From Armatimonadota bacterium (GTDB taxonomy: Bacteria; Armatimonadota; Fimbriimonadia; Fimbriimonadales; Fimbriimonadaceae), in NCBI GenBank assembly GCA_018268395.1, contig JAFDWQ010000003.1, forward strand, positions 90,495 to 154,494: a stretch of 64,000 nucleotides of DNA, in the 5' to 3' direction. This document shows positions 1 to 8,622 of this stretch, one piece after another. Every line of letters begins with the position of its first letter. The stretch's first letter is position 1. The notes beneath the pieces are model-generated. The model was not told the DNA's origin and ran no database searches. It saw only the letters and a program-made list of their open reading frames with translations. A program made the position numbers and the translations under genes.

Positions 1-2
1 TC

Positions 3-479
3 CCTTTGTCCGCTTTGCTCGCGACCGCTCTGGTCCGAAGGCGTCCTCGGACGGACTGGACTTTGGTGGGCGCGTCCTGGAGCGTCGTGGTCTTTATCCT
101 CGCCCAATGGGCCTTCACGCTCGACTGGACGAACAGGATGAAGGGGGTCCAAGAGGCAGCGAAGTTCGTCCGCAAAACGGACCGGCCCGTCTACGTCTAT
201 AAGATCGGCGGATCAGGAGACACGTCCATCTCGCTGACTCTCCGCGAAACGAGCCATCCGTCGATCCTCTTCTATCTGAAGCGTCCGGCCGTGACGACCG
301 ACGACCCCTCTGCCTGGAAGAACGAGACAAGGCCCTTCTTCATCCTGGCGCCGGAGAGCGTCGCCAAGACCGATGGCGCACTGCGGCCCGGGCAAGTCGT
401 CGGTCCCTCGACCCTACGGCGGATCGATGTACCGTCGGCCAAGGGGTACGCCGTGATCGAAGCGGTACCGATCCGGTAG
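3..479 (+). CDS. C-terminal part of a membrane glycosyltransferase-like protein (partial, 5' end outside window)
   Basis: The frame is open to the left edge, so only the last ~158 residues are seen. They contain one hydrophobic segment (LVGASWSVVVFILAQWAF) followed by a soluble tail that includes FVRKTDRPVYVYK and SILFYLKRP. A last membrane helix followed by a periplasmic domain with a 'FYLxRP' sequence is typical of the C-terminus of ArnT/PMT-like (GT-C, GT39/GT83) lipid-linked sugar transferases. That family assignment is an inference from a fragment, and the donor or acceptor cannot be predicted. The gene runs in the same direction as the BNR protein that follows 18-36 nt downstream and may be co-transcribed with it. 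Confidence 0.6.
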   Translation, partial: PLSALLATALVRRRPRTDWTLVGASWSVVVFILAQWAFTLDWTNRMKGVQEAAKFVRKTDRPVYVYKIGGSGDTSISLTLRETSHPSILFYLKRPAVTTDDPSAWKNETRPFFILAPESVAKTDGALRPGQVVGPSTLRRIDVPSAKGYAVIEAVPIR

Positions 480-515
480 GGACGTGGTCAAGTCCAGGTG
501 GTAACGTCGTCCGAT

Positions 516-3500
516 ATGGGTCGACGCTTCGCCTTGGTCGCTCTCACGCTGTTCGTCCCTACCGCCTTCGCCCAGACGAAGCCCGACGAGATCGTCGACG
601 GACTGAAGTGGCGTTCGATCGGTCCCTACCGTGGGGGACGCTCCGTCGCCTGCAGCGGGGTCGTCGGGCGACCGACCGAGTTCTACATGGGGGCGTGTGG
701 CGGAGGACTTTGGAAGACCGGCGACGCCGGTCAGACATGGAAATGCGTCAGCGACGGGTTCTTCGCGACATCGTCGGTCGGCGCCGTGACCGTCAGCCCC
801 TCGTCCCCCGACGTCGTCTACGCCGGGACCGGAGAGAGGGACATTCGAGGAAACATCAGCGAGGGGGACGGGGTCTACAAGTCGACGGACGGGGGCAAAG
901 CGTGGAGGAACGTCGGCCTTAAGGACACCCAGACCGTGGCCCGGATCGTCGTGCACCCGTCGGATCCGAACATCGTCTGGGTCGCAGCCCTCGGCCACAT
1001 CTATGGCCCCAACAAGGAACGCGGAGTCTTCAAGTCTACGGACGGCGGAGCGACCTGGAGAAAAGTCCTCTACGTGTCGGACAAAGCGGGAGGGTGCGAC
1101 CTGTGCATCGACCCGAAGAGTCCCGATACGTTGTACGCGTCCACATGGGAGGCCTGGCGGACCCCGTTCACGCTCAATTCGGGAGGCCCGGGCAGCAGGC
1201 TTTGGAAGAGCACGGACGGCGGCGAGACCTGGAGCGACCTGTCCCGCAACCCGGGACTGCCTGCAGGCGTCCTCGGCAAGATCGGGGTTTCGGTCTCGCC
1301 GGTCGATTCCACGCGGGTGTACGCCCTCGTCGAGGCTCAAGACGGCGGCTTGTTCCGTTCCGACGACAGCGGCGCGACTTGGAAGCTCACGTCCGACGAC
1401 CGAGAGTACCGACAACGGGCGTGGTACTACACCCGGGTCGTGGCCGACCCGCTCGAGAAGGACACGGTTTACGTCCTCAACGTCGGCATGTACCGTTCAA
1501 AGGACGGCGGCTTCAAGTTCACGGGAGTGAACGCGAGGCACGGAGATACCCACGACCTGTGGATCGACCCGCAGGACAACAAGCGGATGGTCCAAAGCAA
1601 CGACGGTGGCGCTACGGTCACGGTCGACGGGCGGTCCTGGTCGGAACAAGACATCCCGACCGCCCAGTTCTATCACGTGGCGACGGACAACGCCTTCCCT
1701 TACAGGATCTACGGCGCCCAACAGGACAACAGCACGGTACGGATCGCCTCGCGCACGGGAGGAAGAGGTATCGGGCCCTCTGACTGGACGTCCACGGCAG
1801 GTGGCGAGAGCGGCTATGTCACGCCGAAACCCGACGAGCCCGACGTCGTGTTCGGAGGTTCGTACGGAGGCGAACTCGGCATGCTCGACCACCGTACAGG
1901 CATCTACCGCGATGTGAGCCCATGGCCCGACAACCCGATGGGGCACGCGGCGGTCGATCTGAAGTACCGTTTCCAGTGGACGTTCCCGATCGTGTTCTCG
2001 CCGCACGACCCCGACACGCTCTACACGTGCTCACAGGTCGTCCACCGTACGCGCAACGGCGGGGCGTCATGGGACGAGATCAGTCCGGACTTGACCCGTA
2101 ACGATCCCAAGACCCTGCAATCGAGCGGCGGCCCGATCACTCAAGACAATACGAGCGTCGAGTACTACGGGACCGTGTTCACGGTCGCGGAGTCACCGAA
2201 ACAAAAGGGTCTGATTTGGGCCGGTTCTGACGACGGCCTCGTCCACGTCACACGGAACGCGGGCGGATCGTGGACAGCGGTCACGCCGAAAGACATGCCG
2301 CACTGGGGGCTTTGCAGCATGGTCGACCCTTCGCCCCATGCAGCGGGGCGGGCCTACCTTGCCGTCGACAACCATGAGAACGATGACAAGCGGCCCTATG
2401 TCTTCGTGACCGAAGACTTCGGCAAGACATGGAAGAACAAAGTCACGGGACTGCCCCAAGACAGTTTCGTCCGGGTGGTCCGCGAAGACCCTGAGATGGC
2501 CGGCCTCCTCTATTGCGGGACTGAGACCGGAGTCTGGGTCAGTTTCGATAACGGGGGTGCCTGGCGTCCGCTACAAAGCAACCTGCCCGTCTGTCCGGTC
2601 CACGACCTGACCGTCAAGGACGACGACATCGTCGTCGCGACCCATGGTCGGAGCTTCTGGGTTCTGGACAACATCGAATCTCTGAGGCAGGCGGCCGTTG
2701 CCGTCCGAGAAGGGGCCAAGCCTGTGACGCGCCCTTGGCTCTTTCGGCCGAAGGACGCTTACCGCCAGCGTTTCTCCATGGGCGGCGGCGGACGCACGGA
2801 TCCCACCGCCGAAGTCGGTGCGAACCCGATGAGCGGCATCGTCGTCGACTACTTCTTGCCTGAGGAGGCGAAGAAGGTCGGACTGAAGGTGCTCGACGAA
2901 AGCGGCACACAGGTCGGAAGCCTCGCCTCGGCCGAAGCATCGAAGGGATTCCATCGGGTCTCCGTTCGGAGCCTCTCCTATCCCGGCCCGAGAAGCGCCC
3001 CTTCGATGGTTCTCTGGACCGGCGGCGGGGGTTCGATCGCCGCTCCCTCCGGCCTGTACCGGGTCGTCCTCGACGTCGATGGTTCCGTGACAGAGCAACC
3101 GCTACGGATGGTCCCTAACCCGGCCGGTCAGACGACGGAGGCCGATACGGTCGAGCAGTTCAAGCTGGCCAAGAAGATCGCTGGCCGTATCACAGAAGCC
3201 AACGATCTTGTCATGAAGGTCCGCTCCGTCCGGAAGGCCGTCCAAGAGGCCGTCCAGGCCAAGCCCGAACTCGGCAGCTTGGGAACGGCGTTAGACCGCA
3301 AGATGACTCCGATCGAAGAGGCCGTCTATCAGACGAAGAGCCAGTCCGGTCAAGACCCCCTGAACTATCCGATCCGCCTGAACGACAAGCTCTCGGGCGT
3401 GTTCGGGACGGTCAACGGCGGAGAATTCCGTCCGACCCGGCAGGCGGTCCAGGTGTTCGAAGCGCTGTCGGCACAACTTCAGGTCCAACTGGACGCCCTC

Positions 3501-3686
3501 GCCAAGGTCTTCGCGACCGATCTGGCCGCGTTCAACGAAAAAGCCAAGAAACTTGGCCTGAAGGAGGTCGTTCCGACCGGGCTGCCTCCGCGGACGACGA
3601 CCGACGGACGGACCGAGAACGACGCGGCCGAGTCCTCGCCCAAGGGCCGAGGCGGCGACCGGGACGGAGAAGACGGCGGTCAGTAA
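516..3686 (+). CDS. Secreted Asp-box/BNR (sortilin-like) beta-propeller protein
   Basis: The product is about 1056 residues long and begins with a clear signal peptide (MGRRFALVALTLFVPTAFA, cleavage before QTKP). I start it at ATG 516; a GTG six codons upstream at 498 would only add residues in front of the signal peptide. The body holds many Asp-box repeats of the form S-x-D-x-G-x-x-W (STDGGKAW, STDGGATW, STDGGETW, SDDSGATW, TRNGGASW, TEDFGKTW), which mark sortilin/VPS10-like or sialidase-type propellers, probably two propellers over residues ~25-730. A C-terminal ~300-residue region includes a beta domain and a helical segment. Such proteins are often annotated 'glycosyl hydrolase', but no catalytic residues can be assigned. 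An extracellular or periplasmic location is likely, with unknown ligand. Confidence 0.88.
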   Translation: MGRRFALVALTLFVPTAFAQTKPDEIVDGLKWRSIGPYRGGRSVACSGVVGRPTEFYMGACGGGLWKTGDAGQTWKCVSDGFFATSSVGAVTVSPSSPDVVYAGTGERDIRGNISEGDGVYKSTDGGKAWRNVGLKDTQTVARIVVHPSDPNIVWVAALGHIYGPNKERGVFKSTDGGATWRKVLYVSDKAGGCDLCIDPKSPDTLYASTWEAWRTPFTLNSGGPGSRLWKSTDGGETWSDLSRNPGLPAGVLGKIGVSVSPVDSTRVYALVEAQDGGLFRSDDSGATWKLTSDDREYRQRAWYYTRVVADPLEKDTVYVLNVGMYRSKDGGFKFTGVNARHGDTHDLWIDPQDNKRMVQSNDGGATVTVDGRSWSEQDIPTAQFYHVATDNAFPYRIYGAQQDNSTVRIASRTGGRGIGPSDWTSTAGGESGYVTPKPDEPDVVFGGSYGGELGMLDHRTGIYRDVSPWPDNPMGHAAVDLKYRFQWTFPIVFSPHDPDTLYTCSQVVHRTRNGGASWDEISPDLTRNDPKTLQSSGGPITQDNTSVEYYGTVFTVAESPKQKGLIWAGSDDGLVHVTRNAGGSWTAVTPKDMPHWGLCSMVDPSPHAAGRAYLAVDNHENDDKRPYVFVTEDFGKTWKNKVTGLPQDSFVRVVREDPEMAGLLYCGTETGVWVSFDNGGAWRPLQSNLPVCPVHDLTVKDDDIVVATHGRSFWVLDNIESLRQAAVAVREGAKPVTRPWLFRPKDAYRQRFSMGGGGRTDPTAEVGANPMSGIVVDYFLPEEAKKVGLKVLDESGTQVGSLASAEASKGFHRVSVRSLSYPGPRSAPSMVLWTGGGGSIAAPSGLYRVVLDVDGSVTEQPLRMVPNPAGQTTEADTVEQFKLAKKIAGRITEANDLVMKVRSVRKAVQEAVQAKPELGSLGTALDRKMTPIEEAVYQTKSQSGQDPLNYPIRLNDKLSGVFGTVNGGEFRPTRQAVQVFEALSAQLQVQLDALAKVFATDLAAFNEKAKKLGLKEVVPTGLPPRTTTDGRTENDAAESSPKGRGGDRDGEDGGQ

Positions 3687-3689
3687 GGC

Positions 3690-4382
3690 TTGAGGATCGC
3701 GGAATCGAACTGGATGCAGATCGAGGCCCGGCTCGCGGTCGACGACCGTTGCGTCCTACCCTTGGGATGCACCGAACAGCACGCGTATCTGAGCCTGGCC
3801 ACGGACAGCATCCTCGCGGAACGAATGGCGATCGAGGCGGCCGCTCCGATGGGGGTGCCCGTCTTTCCGGTCCTGGCATACGGCGTCACTCCGGCGTTCT
3901 TGGCCTATCCCGGAACGGTGTCGTTGCGACTGGAGACCTACGGAAGAATCCTCGAAGACGTCTTGACGTCGCTCGGTTCGACCGGGTTCAAGAGGATCTT
4001 GATCGTCAATGGCCATGGGGGCAATGTCCCGGCGAGGACGGTCGTCGCCGAGTGGGTGGCCCGTTCGGGCGTCCACGTCGTCTGGCACGACTGGTGGAAC
4101 GCGCCAAAGACGTGGGCGAAGGTGATGGCGACCGATCCTGAGGCGTCTCACGCTTCCTGGATGGAGAACTTTCCCTGGACTCGGCTCGAAGGCGTCACCG
4201 TCCCGTCGGACGCTAAAGCCCCCGTCGATTACGGTGCGGTCGTCACGACGGCACCGGACAAGGCCCGAGAGGCTTTAGGTGACGGTAGTTTTGGCGGGAA
4301 GTACGTCCGGAGCGACGACGACATGTCGGCCCTGTGGCAGGTCGCCGTCGAGGAGACCCGGGCGTTGATCGAGCGGCTTTGA
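3690..4382 (+). CDS. Creatininase-family amidohydrolase
   Basis: A 230-residue protein of the creatininase/MftE-like superfamily, cytoplasmic metal-dependent amide hydrolases. Predicted metal ligands are visible: Glu29 and His31 in GCTEQH, Asp39 in ATDS, His109 in NGHGGN, and the downstream SHASWMEN segment that supplies the second glutamate (about residue 159). The length fits the family (230-260). The start is a TTG three bases after the stop of the BNR gene, so translation is probably coupled; no in-frame ATG precedes the conserved N-terminus. The substrate is not predictable: members hydrolyse creatinine, formamidopyrimidines or peptide-like amides. No creatine or mycofactocin genes lie nearby. 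Confidence 0.85.
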   Translation: MRIAESNWMQIEARLAVDDRCVLPLGCTEQHAYLSLATDSILAERMAIEAAAPMGVPVFPVLAYGVTPAFLAYPGTVSLRLETYGRILEDVLTSLGSTGFKRILIVNGHGGNVPARTVVAEWVARSGVHVVWHDWWNAPKTWAKVMATDPEASHASWMENFPWTRLEGVTVPSDAKAPVDYGAVVTTAPDKAREALGDGSFGGKYVRSDDDMSALWQVAVEETRALIERL

Positions 4383-4395
4383 AAGATCCGGAAGC

Positions 4396-4770
4396 CTAAG
4401 GTTGGACCGACCGGACCACGGTCAGTCGGCGGCCTTTGTCTGAGAAACGTGTCTGAACGGTCTCGCCTTCGCCTAAAGGTCCGAAGAAGTCCGGCGTGTT
4501 CCGTTCGAGCCGGTCATAGTCGGCTTGGTCTTCGACTTGAAGGACGACGGTGTGCCGACCCAGAGCTGGGTCATGGGAGTACGCGACGACCTTGCACCCC
4601 GGTGGAATGCGGAAGCCGTCGGCGACGGCCATTTCGGTCGGCATCCGGACGTACCGGAAGGCCATTCCTGCGATACCGCCTCCGAACACGATCATGCAGG
4701 CGAAGACGAGCCATGGAGTGAGGGACCACGCCTTTCGGGGGCGTTCTCCGGACCATTCGTCTCTCGGCAC
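4396..4770 (-). CDS. Single-pass membrane protein of unknown function
   Basis: A 124-residue protein with a short charged N-terminus, one transmembrane helix at residues ~18-40 (LTPWLVFACMIVFGGGIAGM) and a ~80-residue soluble domain that ends in beta-rich sequence (HTVVLQVEDQADYDRLERN). I do not recognise the family. The GTG start at 4770 is preceded by a purine-rich GAGGAAAG sequence at proper distance, one of the clearer ribosome-binding sites in this window. It lies 35 nt downstream of rmuC on the same strand and may share its transcript. It is convergent with the creatininase gene, 13 nt apart. Confidence 0.65.
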   Translation of the reverse strand: MPRDEWSGERPRKAWSLTPWLVFACMIVFGGGIAGMAFRYVRMPTEMAVADGFRIPPGCKVVAYSHDPALGRHTVVLQVEDQADYDRLERNTPDFFGPLGEGETVQTRFSDKGRRLTVVRSVQP

Positions 4771-4805
4771 GTGCTTTCCTCAGACGTTGTCGGTCTCTCA
4801 GGCGT

Positions 4806-6191
4806 TCATTCCGTTCCTGGAAGGACCGGCCTCTCGTCCGTCACGAAATCGGGACTCGTGAGCTGCCGGGGAACGAACTCGACCTGGTCGATGACGGCCA
4901 TGTCCGTGTGGGACTGTACGCCGTGGTCCTTGAACTTTCGGGCTGCAGGGAGAACGCGGGACTCTAAGGAGCCTGCCAGTTCGTTGTAGACCCGACCGGC
5001 CGCGCCGATCGCCTTTCCGAGCTTCGCATAGTCGCCCGCGATCTTGCAGACCCGGTCGTACAACGTGGCCGCGTCGGCTTGGAGTTGTCGGGCAGAATCG
5101 GCGAGCTTTTCTTGTCGCCAACCGTAAGCGACGGCCTTGAGAAGGGCCAAGAGGGTCGTCGGAGTCGCCATTACGACGTTGTTCTCGTGGGCTTCTTCGA
5201 AGAGGGCCGGCCGTTTCTCGACCGCGACCCGGTAAGCAGACTCGCTGGGGACGAACAGGACGACGAAGTCGGGTGCCGAAGCGATGGTCTTCGAATAGTC
5301 GCGACGTTTCAGCTCTCTGGCGTGGCCCAACAGTTTGGCCGCGTGGTCCACGATGAGGGCCTCTTTGGCCGGGCCGTCCTCGGTCTCGAGCGCCGTCACG
5401 TACGACCGCATCGGAGCTTTAGAGTCGATCACGATCGACCGTCCGCCTGGGAGCTGGATCAGCATGTCCGGCCGCTGACGTCCGTCCTCGGTCGTGACCG
5501 ACTCCTGGGTCAGGTAGCTCCAATATCCTTCCAGACCGGCCATTTCGACGACCCTCTCGAGCACCATCTCGCCCCAGGAACCCGCACTGCCCGGGTCTTG
5601 AAGTGCGCGGACAAGCCTGCTCGTTTCGGTCTTAAGCGTGGCCTGCTGCTCGTTGAGGGCTCGGACCTGCTCCGTGAGCTCCTTATACGCGCCCGCCCGG
5701 TGCCGCTCCATCTGCTGGTTCTGTTCGTCGAGCGATTTCAGACGGTCCTTCATCGGAGCCAGCATCGCGTCGATCTCCTTCCTCCGCGCGTCGTCGTCCC
5801 CGTCGGCAGCTTCTTTGTAGCGCTTGAGGACCTCCTCGGCCTGGACGACGAGTTGCTCCGTGGACTGCTTCAGGGCGTCGCCGCTCAAAGCCTTAAACGT
5901 GTCCTTCAGCTGTTCTTCGGCCCTCTGGTACGTCTCGAGCCGCTCGGCGTGGGAGCGCTCCCGTTCGTCGATCGTCGTCCTGAGGGCGCGGCACTCGGCT
6001 TGGCTCTCCGCTAGGCCGGCTTGGGCCTGTTCGAGTCTTTCGGCCGTCGATTTCGCTTCGGATTCGACGGTCTTGAGCCTGTCGGCGGTGTCGTCGGCCC
6101 GGGCTTCGACCGACTTTTGAGCCTGTCGCATCACCCACCACACGACCGCGGCCCCTAAGACCAATCCCCCGAGCGCCCACGCCGCGTCCAT
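4806..6191 (-). CDS. rmuC: DNA recombination protein RmuC homologue
   Basis: The 461-residue product has the RmuC layout: an N-terminal membrane anchor (WALGGLVLGAAVVWWVM, residues 5-21), a long coiled coil from about residue 25 to 200, then the conserved RmuC nuclease-like domain. Landmarks include VRALNEQQATLKTETSRLVRAL, GSWGEMVLERVVEMAGL, IVIDSKAPMRSY and VVLFVPSESAY. The IDSK and FVPSE segments are characteristic of the PD-(D/E)XK-like core. RmuC limits recombination at inverted repeats and supports genome stability. A -10 box TATACT ends 7 nt before the ATG, so the message is probably leaderless. Confidence 0.93.
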   Translation of the reverse strand: MDAAWALGGLVLGAAVVWWVMRQAQKSVEARADDTADRLKTVESEAKSTAERLEQAQAGLAESQAECRALRTTIDERERSHAERLETYQRAEEQLKDTFKALSGDALKQSTEQLVVQAEEVLKRYKEAADGDDDARRKEIDAMLAPMKDRLKSLDEQNQQMERHRAGAYKELTEQVRALNEQQATLKTETSRLVRALQDPGSAGSWGEMVLERVVEMAGLEGYWSYLTQESVTTEDGRQRPDMLIQLPGGRSIVIDSKAPMRSYVTALETEDGPAKEALIVDHAAKLLGHARELKRRDYSKTIASAPDFVVLFVPSESAYRVAVEKRPALFEEAHENNVVMATPTTLLALLKAVAYGWRQEKLADSARQLQADAATLYDRVCKIAGDYAKLGKAIGAAGRVYNELAGSLESRVLPAARKFKDHGVQSHTDMAVIDQVEFVPRQLTSPDFVTDERPVLPGTE

Positions 6192-6198
6192 GCAGACT

Positions 6199-6204
6199 AG
6201 TATA
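6199..6204 (-). promoter_or_regulatory. -10 box of rmuC (leaderless-type)
   Basis: On the minus strand the sequence reads TATACT, then 7 nt, then the rmuC ATG. With transcription starting about 7 nt after a -10 box, the transcript would start at or next to the start codon. No convincing -35 or ribosome-binding site was found. Confidence 0.45.
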
Positions 6205-6295
6205 GCCTTGTCGAGGTATCGGGAAGACCGGCGACGTCGTTCAGAGCTCTGGACGAGACGGGGGCCGACCGCGCGGGCTATGGCACAATCGCGGA

Positions 6296-6808
6296 ATGTC
6301 GAACGGTCGGAAAGTCGCGATCGGAGTGGGGGCGCTGATCGTCGTCCTCGTCGGAACGTGGCTCTTCCAGGTCGCCCAGGCGGCGATGGACGCCAAGAAG
6401 GCCGGCCTGCTCGACGACGTCGCGACTGAAAAGTACCAGGTCGGTCGGGAGAACAACCTGAAGGCCATTCAGGCGTCGTTGCTCCTCTCGGCGGAGAGTG
6501 AAGGAAAGTTGCCAGACGCCGGTCAATGGATGGACCAAGCCCTGATCCGGCTGAAGACGAGCGACCTGACAGAAGCGGAGGCCAAGGACAAGCTCAGAGT
6601 TCCGGGGCGCGGCGGTTTGGACTACGGCTATGCCGTCAACGACAAGCTTGCGGGCAAGCCGTTGGACGTCAAAGCCGAAGCCGAAACCGTGCTCGTTTTC
6701 GAGTCGAGGGACGCGTCGTGGAACGCCCACGGTGATCCGGATAAGGACGCGGCGACCGGAGGAAAGGGTGTCACGGTTTCCGGAAAGGTCGTTCCCGTCG
6801 GACGCTAA
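6296..6808 (+). CDS. Membrane-anchored protein of unknown function
   Basis: A 170-residue protein with an N-terminal transmembrane segment (residues 7-28, VAIGVGALIVVLVGTWLFQV) and a soluble domain predicted outside the membrane. The soluble part has a helical start (DAKKAGLLDDVATEKYQ) and a later section with DYGYAVNDKLAG, VLVFESRD and WNAHGD. The arrangement of a hydrophobic N-terminus, a helix and a late 'DYGYAVN' strand loosely recalls DUF1559-like pseudopilins common in this group, but there is no FTLIE prepilin motif, so this is only a suggestion. A CACAAT sequence ends 6 nt before the ATG and may be its -10 box. Function unknown. Confidence 0.65.
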   Translation: MSNGRKVAIGVGALIVVLVGTWLFQVAQAAMDAKKAGLLDDVATEKYQVGRENNLKAIQASLLLSAESEGKLPDAGQWMDQALIRLKTSDLTEAEAKDKLRVPGRGGLDYGYAVNDKLAGKPLDVKAEAETVLVFESRDASWNAHGDPDKDAATGGKGVTVSGKVVPVGR

Positions 6809-6817
6809 GAAGCCGTA

Positions 6818-7066
6818 TCAGGCGGCGGCTGCAGGACGGAACGCCCGCTGCAGCATGAAGAGGTGGGGGGCACGGCCGAGGCCGGCCTGGCACGCCGAAT
6901 GAAGTTCGTCCGCGCCATAAGTCGCGTCGTTCGAGAGGGTCACGGAAGCCACGATCCGTCCGTCGCGGGACCAGACAGAAGCATCCAGCACGCCGCACAG
7001 GCGCATCAGGAAGTTCTCGGTCGCTTGGACGTCGTCGGTCCCACCGTCAACGAGATAGAGCTTCAC
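6818..7066 (-). CDS. Small protein of unknown function, last gene of the gatCA-ispE operon
   Basis: An 82-residue ORF (MKLYLVDGGTDDVQ...) beginning with GTG 3 nt after the stop of the nucleotidyltransferase gene, same strand, so probably translationally coupled. The sequence looks like a compact alpha/beta domain: an initial strand, a helix (ATENFLMRLCGVLD), and two strands (ASVWSRDGRIVASVTL) before a helix rich in Ala and Cys. I do not recognise it. Protein-like composition and position at the end of a tight operon support it as real. Convergent with the gene at 6296-6808 (9 nt apart). Confidence 0.55.
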   Translation of the reverse strand: MKLYLVDGGTDDVQATENFLMRLCGVLDASVWSRDGRIVASVTLSNDATYGADELHSACQAGLGRAPHLFMLQRAFRPAAAA

Positions 7067-7069
7067 ATT

Positions 7070-7816
7070 CTAGTTAACGGCAACCGACTCCCCTTTCTTT
7101 AGAGCGATCAGGGAGTTGTACTGGGACAAATTGTCAACGTCGGCGCCGATCTCTGCGAACGGCGTCTCGATCGCCCGTACGGGGACTCCGAGGAACCGTC
7201 CGATGATCCGCTCCAAAGCAGCGAGGCTCAGTGATTTCGGAAAGACCTTAGCGAGCAAGACGCGGGCCAAAGTGCCGAATCCGACGATCGCCGCAAGACG
7301 GCCCGGGCTCTTACGGGCCGCGTACGCCCGTTGCAAGACGGGAAGCGCCCGCTGCATCAAGTCGGTGCTCATCAACGCGATGTTGCCTCCCGTGAACTCG
7401 CCGTCCTTCAATCTGAGCGTGGTGCGCTTCATTCCAGGAAAGGCCTCGTCGCACAAACGGACAGGAATGACGGGGTAGTTCAGCGCCGCCTGGACGTCGG
7501 CCCGTCGGACGAAGTCCTCGAGCGCGGCCGTCGTCAGGCACGGAAGGTCGGCGGTGACGAGCAAGAAACTTCCGGTCGAGACCGCGTCCAGTCCGTTCTG
7601 AAGGCTTTCGATGAACGACGCACCGGGAGCGACCTGTCGGTAAGGGCCTTCCGGGGCTTCACCGACCACGATCGCGCCTCCCAGGGGCGAAACGGCAGAG
7701 ATGACGGTCTCGAGCATCGTCCGACCGTTGTAGGGCAGTTCTGCACGGAACCGGCACCCGGTCGCTTCCGCCGTTTCCGGGTCGCACAGACCTCCCGCCA
7801 AGATCACGATGTCCAT
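7070..7816 (-). CDS. MobA-like nucleotidyltransferase
   Basis: A 248-residue NTP-transferase-fold protein. It starts with VILAGG, has the ADLP metal-binding region (LLVTADLPCLTT) and a C-terminal module ending FAEIGADVDN. That C-terminal sequence matches the uncharacterised NTP-transferase family often found beside ispE-type genes. The usual sugar-nucleotide signature (GxGxRxG...K) is degenerate here (LAGGLCDPETAEATG followed by RAEL). It is not IspD, which it might be mistaken for beside ispE, because the IspD AAG-G-R-G signature is missing. The ATG at 7816 overlaps the 3' end of ispE by 13 nt and has a good ribosome-binding site (GAGGAGAG), which decides the start over the much longer open frame. 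Confidence 0.75.
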   Translation of the reverse strand: MDIVILAGGLCDPETAEATGCRFRAELPYNGRTMLETVISAVSPLGGAIVVGEAPEGPYRQVAPGASFIESLQNGLDAVSTGSFLLVTADLPCLTTAALEDFVRRADVQAALNYPVIPVRLCDEAFPGMKRTTLRLKDGEFTGGNIALMSTDLMQRALPVLQRAYAARKSPGRLAAIVGFGTLARVLLAKVFPKSLSLAALERIIGRFLGVPVRAIETPFAEIGADVDNLSQYNSLIALKKGESVAVN

Positions 7817-8622
7817 AAGCTCTCCTCTCGCGTCAACGTACGGCACGTCCAGGCTGACAGCCCGTCCCGTTCCAGGCCCTTTTCCGCCTCGTCCGCCGCT
7901 TCGGCCGACGGGAACAGGCCGAAGACCGCCGAGCCGGATCCGCAAAGCAGTGTCCCGGTCGCGCCGAGCGCCCTCAACGCGCAGGCCGAATCCCGACACG
8001 CCACCGGGGCGACGGATTCGAAGTCGTTGTACAAGGCGTCCGGCGACGCGTCGAAGTCCCGCCAGGGGCGAGGCTTTTCGTCGAGGGCGCGGTAGGCCGC
8101 GGGAGTCGAGACGCCTTGCTCGGGCCTGGTCACGACCATGTGCTTGGGAGCGACGTCCGGCAGCGGCGTCAAGTCTGCGCCATAGCCACGCCCCTGAGCC
8201 CTTCCCCCGACGAGGAAAAAGGGAACGTCCGATCCGACGGCGGCTGCGACTTCCGCGGCGTTTTCCAAGGTGAACCGGCCCTTGGTCAAGCGGACGAACC
8301 CGCGGAGAAGCCCGGCCGCGTCCGAACTTCCCCCACCAAGCCCGCTTTCTGCCGGGATCCTCTTGGTGAGGCTCACCATGACGTTCGGGAGGCTGACGTA
8401 CTCTTTGGCCAGGCGCCAGGCCCTTGTCACGGTGTTCTCCAAAGGCATTCCCGGCCAGTCGCACTGGAAGCCGTCCGTTTCAGAAGCTTCCATCAGAAGA
8501 TCGTCGCAGAGGCTGATCGCCTGGAACACGGTCCGCAGGGGGTGGTAACCGGTGACGTCGGGAGGACCGACGCTGAGGAACGTGTTGACCTTAGCCGGAC
8601 ACGTCACGAGCAAGGCGTTCAA
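7804..8622 (-). CDS. ispE: 4-diphosphocytidyl-2-C-methyl-D-erythritol kinase
   Basis: The 272-residue product is a GHMP-family kinase that phosphorylates CDP-methylerythritol in the MEP isoprenoid pathway, in the cytoplasm. Visible features are the N-terminal PAKVNTFLSVG with Lys11, the GHMP ATP-binding loop PAESGLGGGSSDAAG (residues 90-104), the catalytic aspartate in GSDVPFFL (Asp132) and the C-terminal GSGSAVFGLF loop. Length is normal for IspE (270-290). The ATG overlaps the stop of the upstream membrane protein by 4 nt (ATGA). No other MEP gene lies in the window. Confidence 0.95.
   Translation of the reverse strand: MNALLVTCPAKVNTFLSVGPPDVTGYHPLRTVFQAISLCDDLLMEASETDGFQCDWPGMPLENTVTRAWRLAKEYVSLPNVMVSLTKRIPAESGLGGGSSDAAGLLRGFVRLTKGRFTLENAAEVAAAVGSDVPFFLVGGRAQGRGYGADLTPLPDVAPKHMVVTRPEQGVSTPAAYRALDEKPRPWRDFDASPDALYNDFESVAPVACRDSACALRALGATGTLLCGSGSAVFGLFPSAEAADEAEKGLERDGLSAWTCRTLTREESLWTS

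Noticed and set aside
7070..7816. Assignment of the gene after ispE as ispD.
   Set aside because: The cytidylyltransferase signature (AAG-G-R-G and Lys) is missing and the C-terminal module belongs to another NTP-transferase group.
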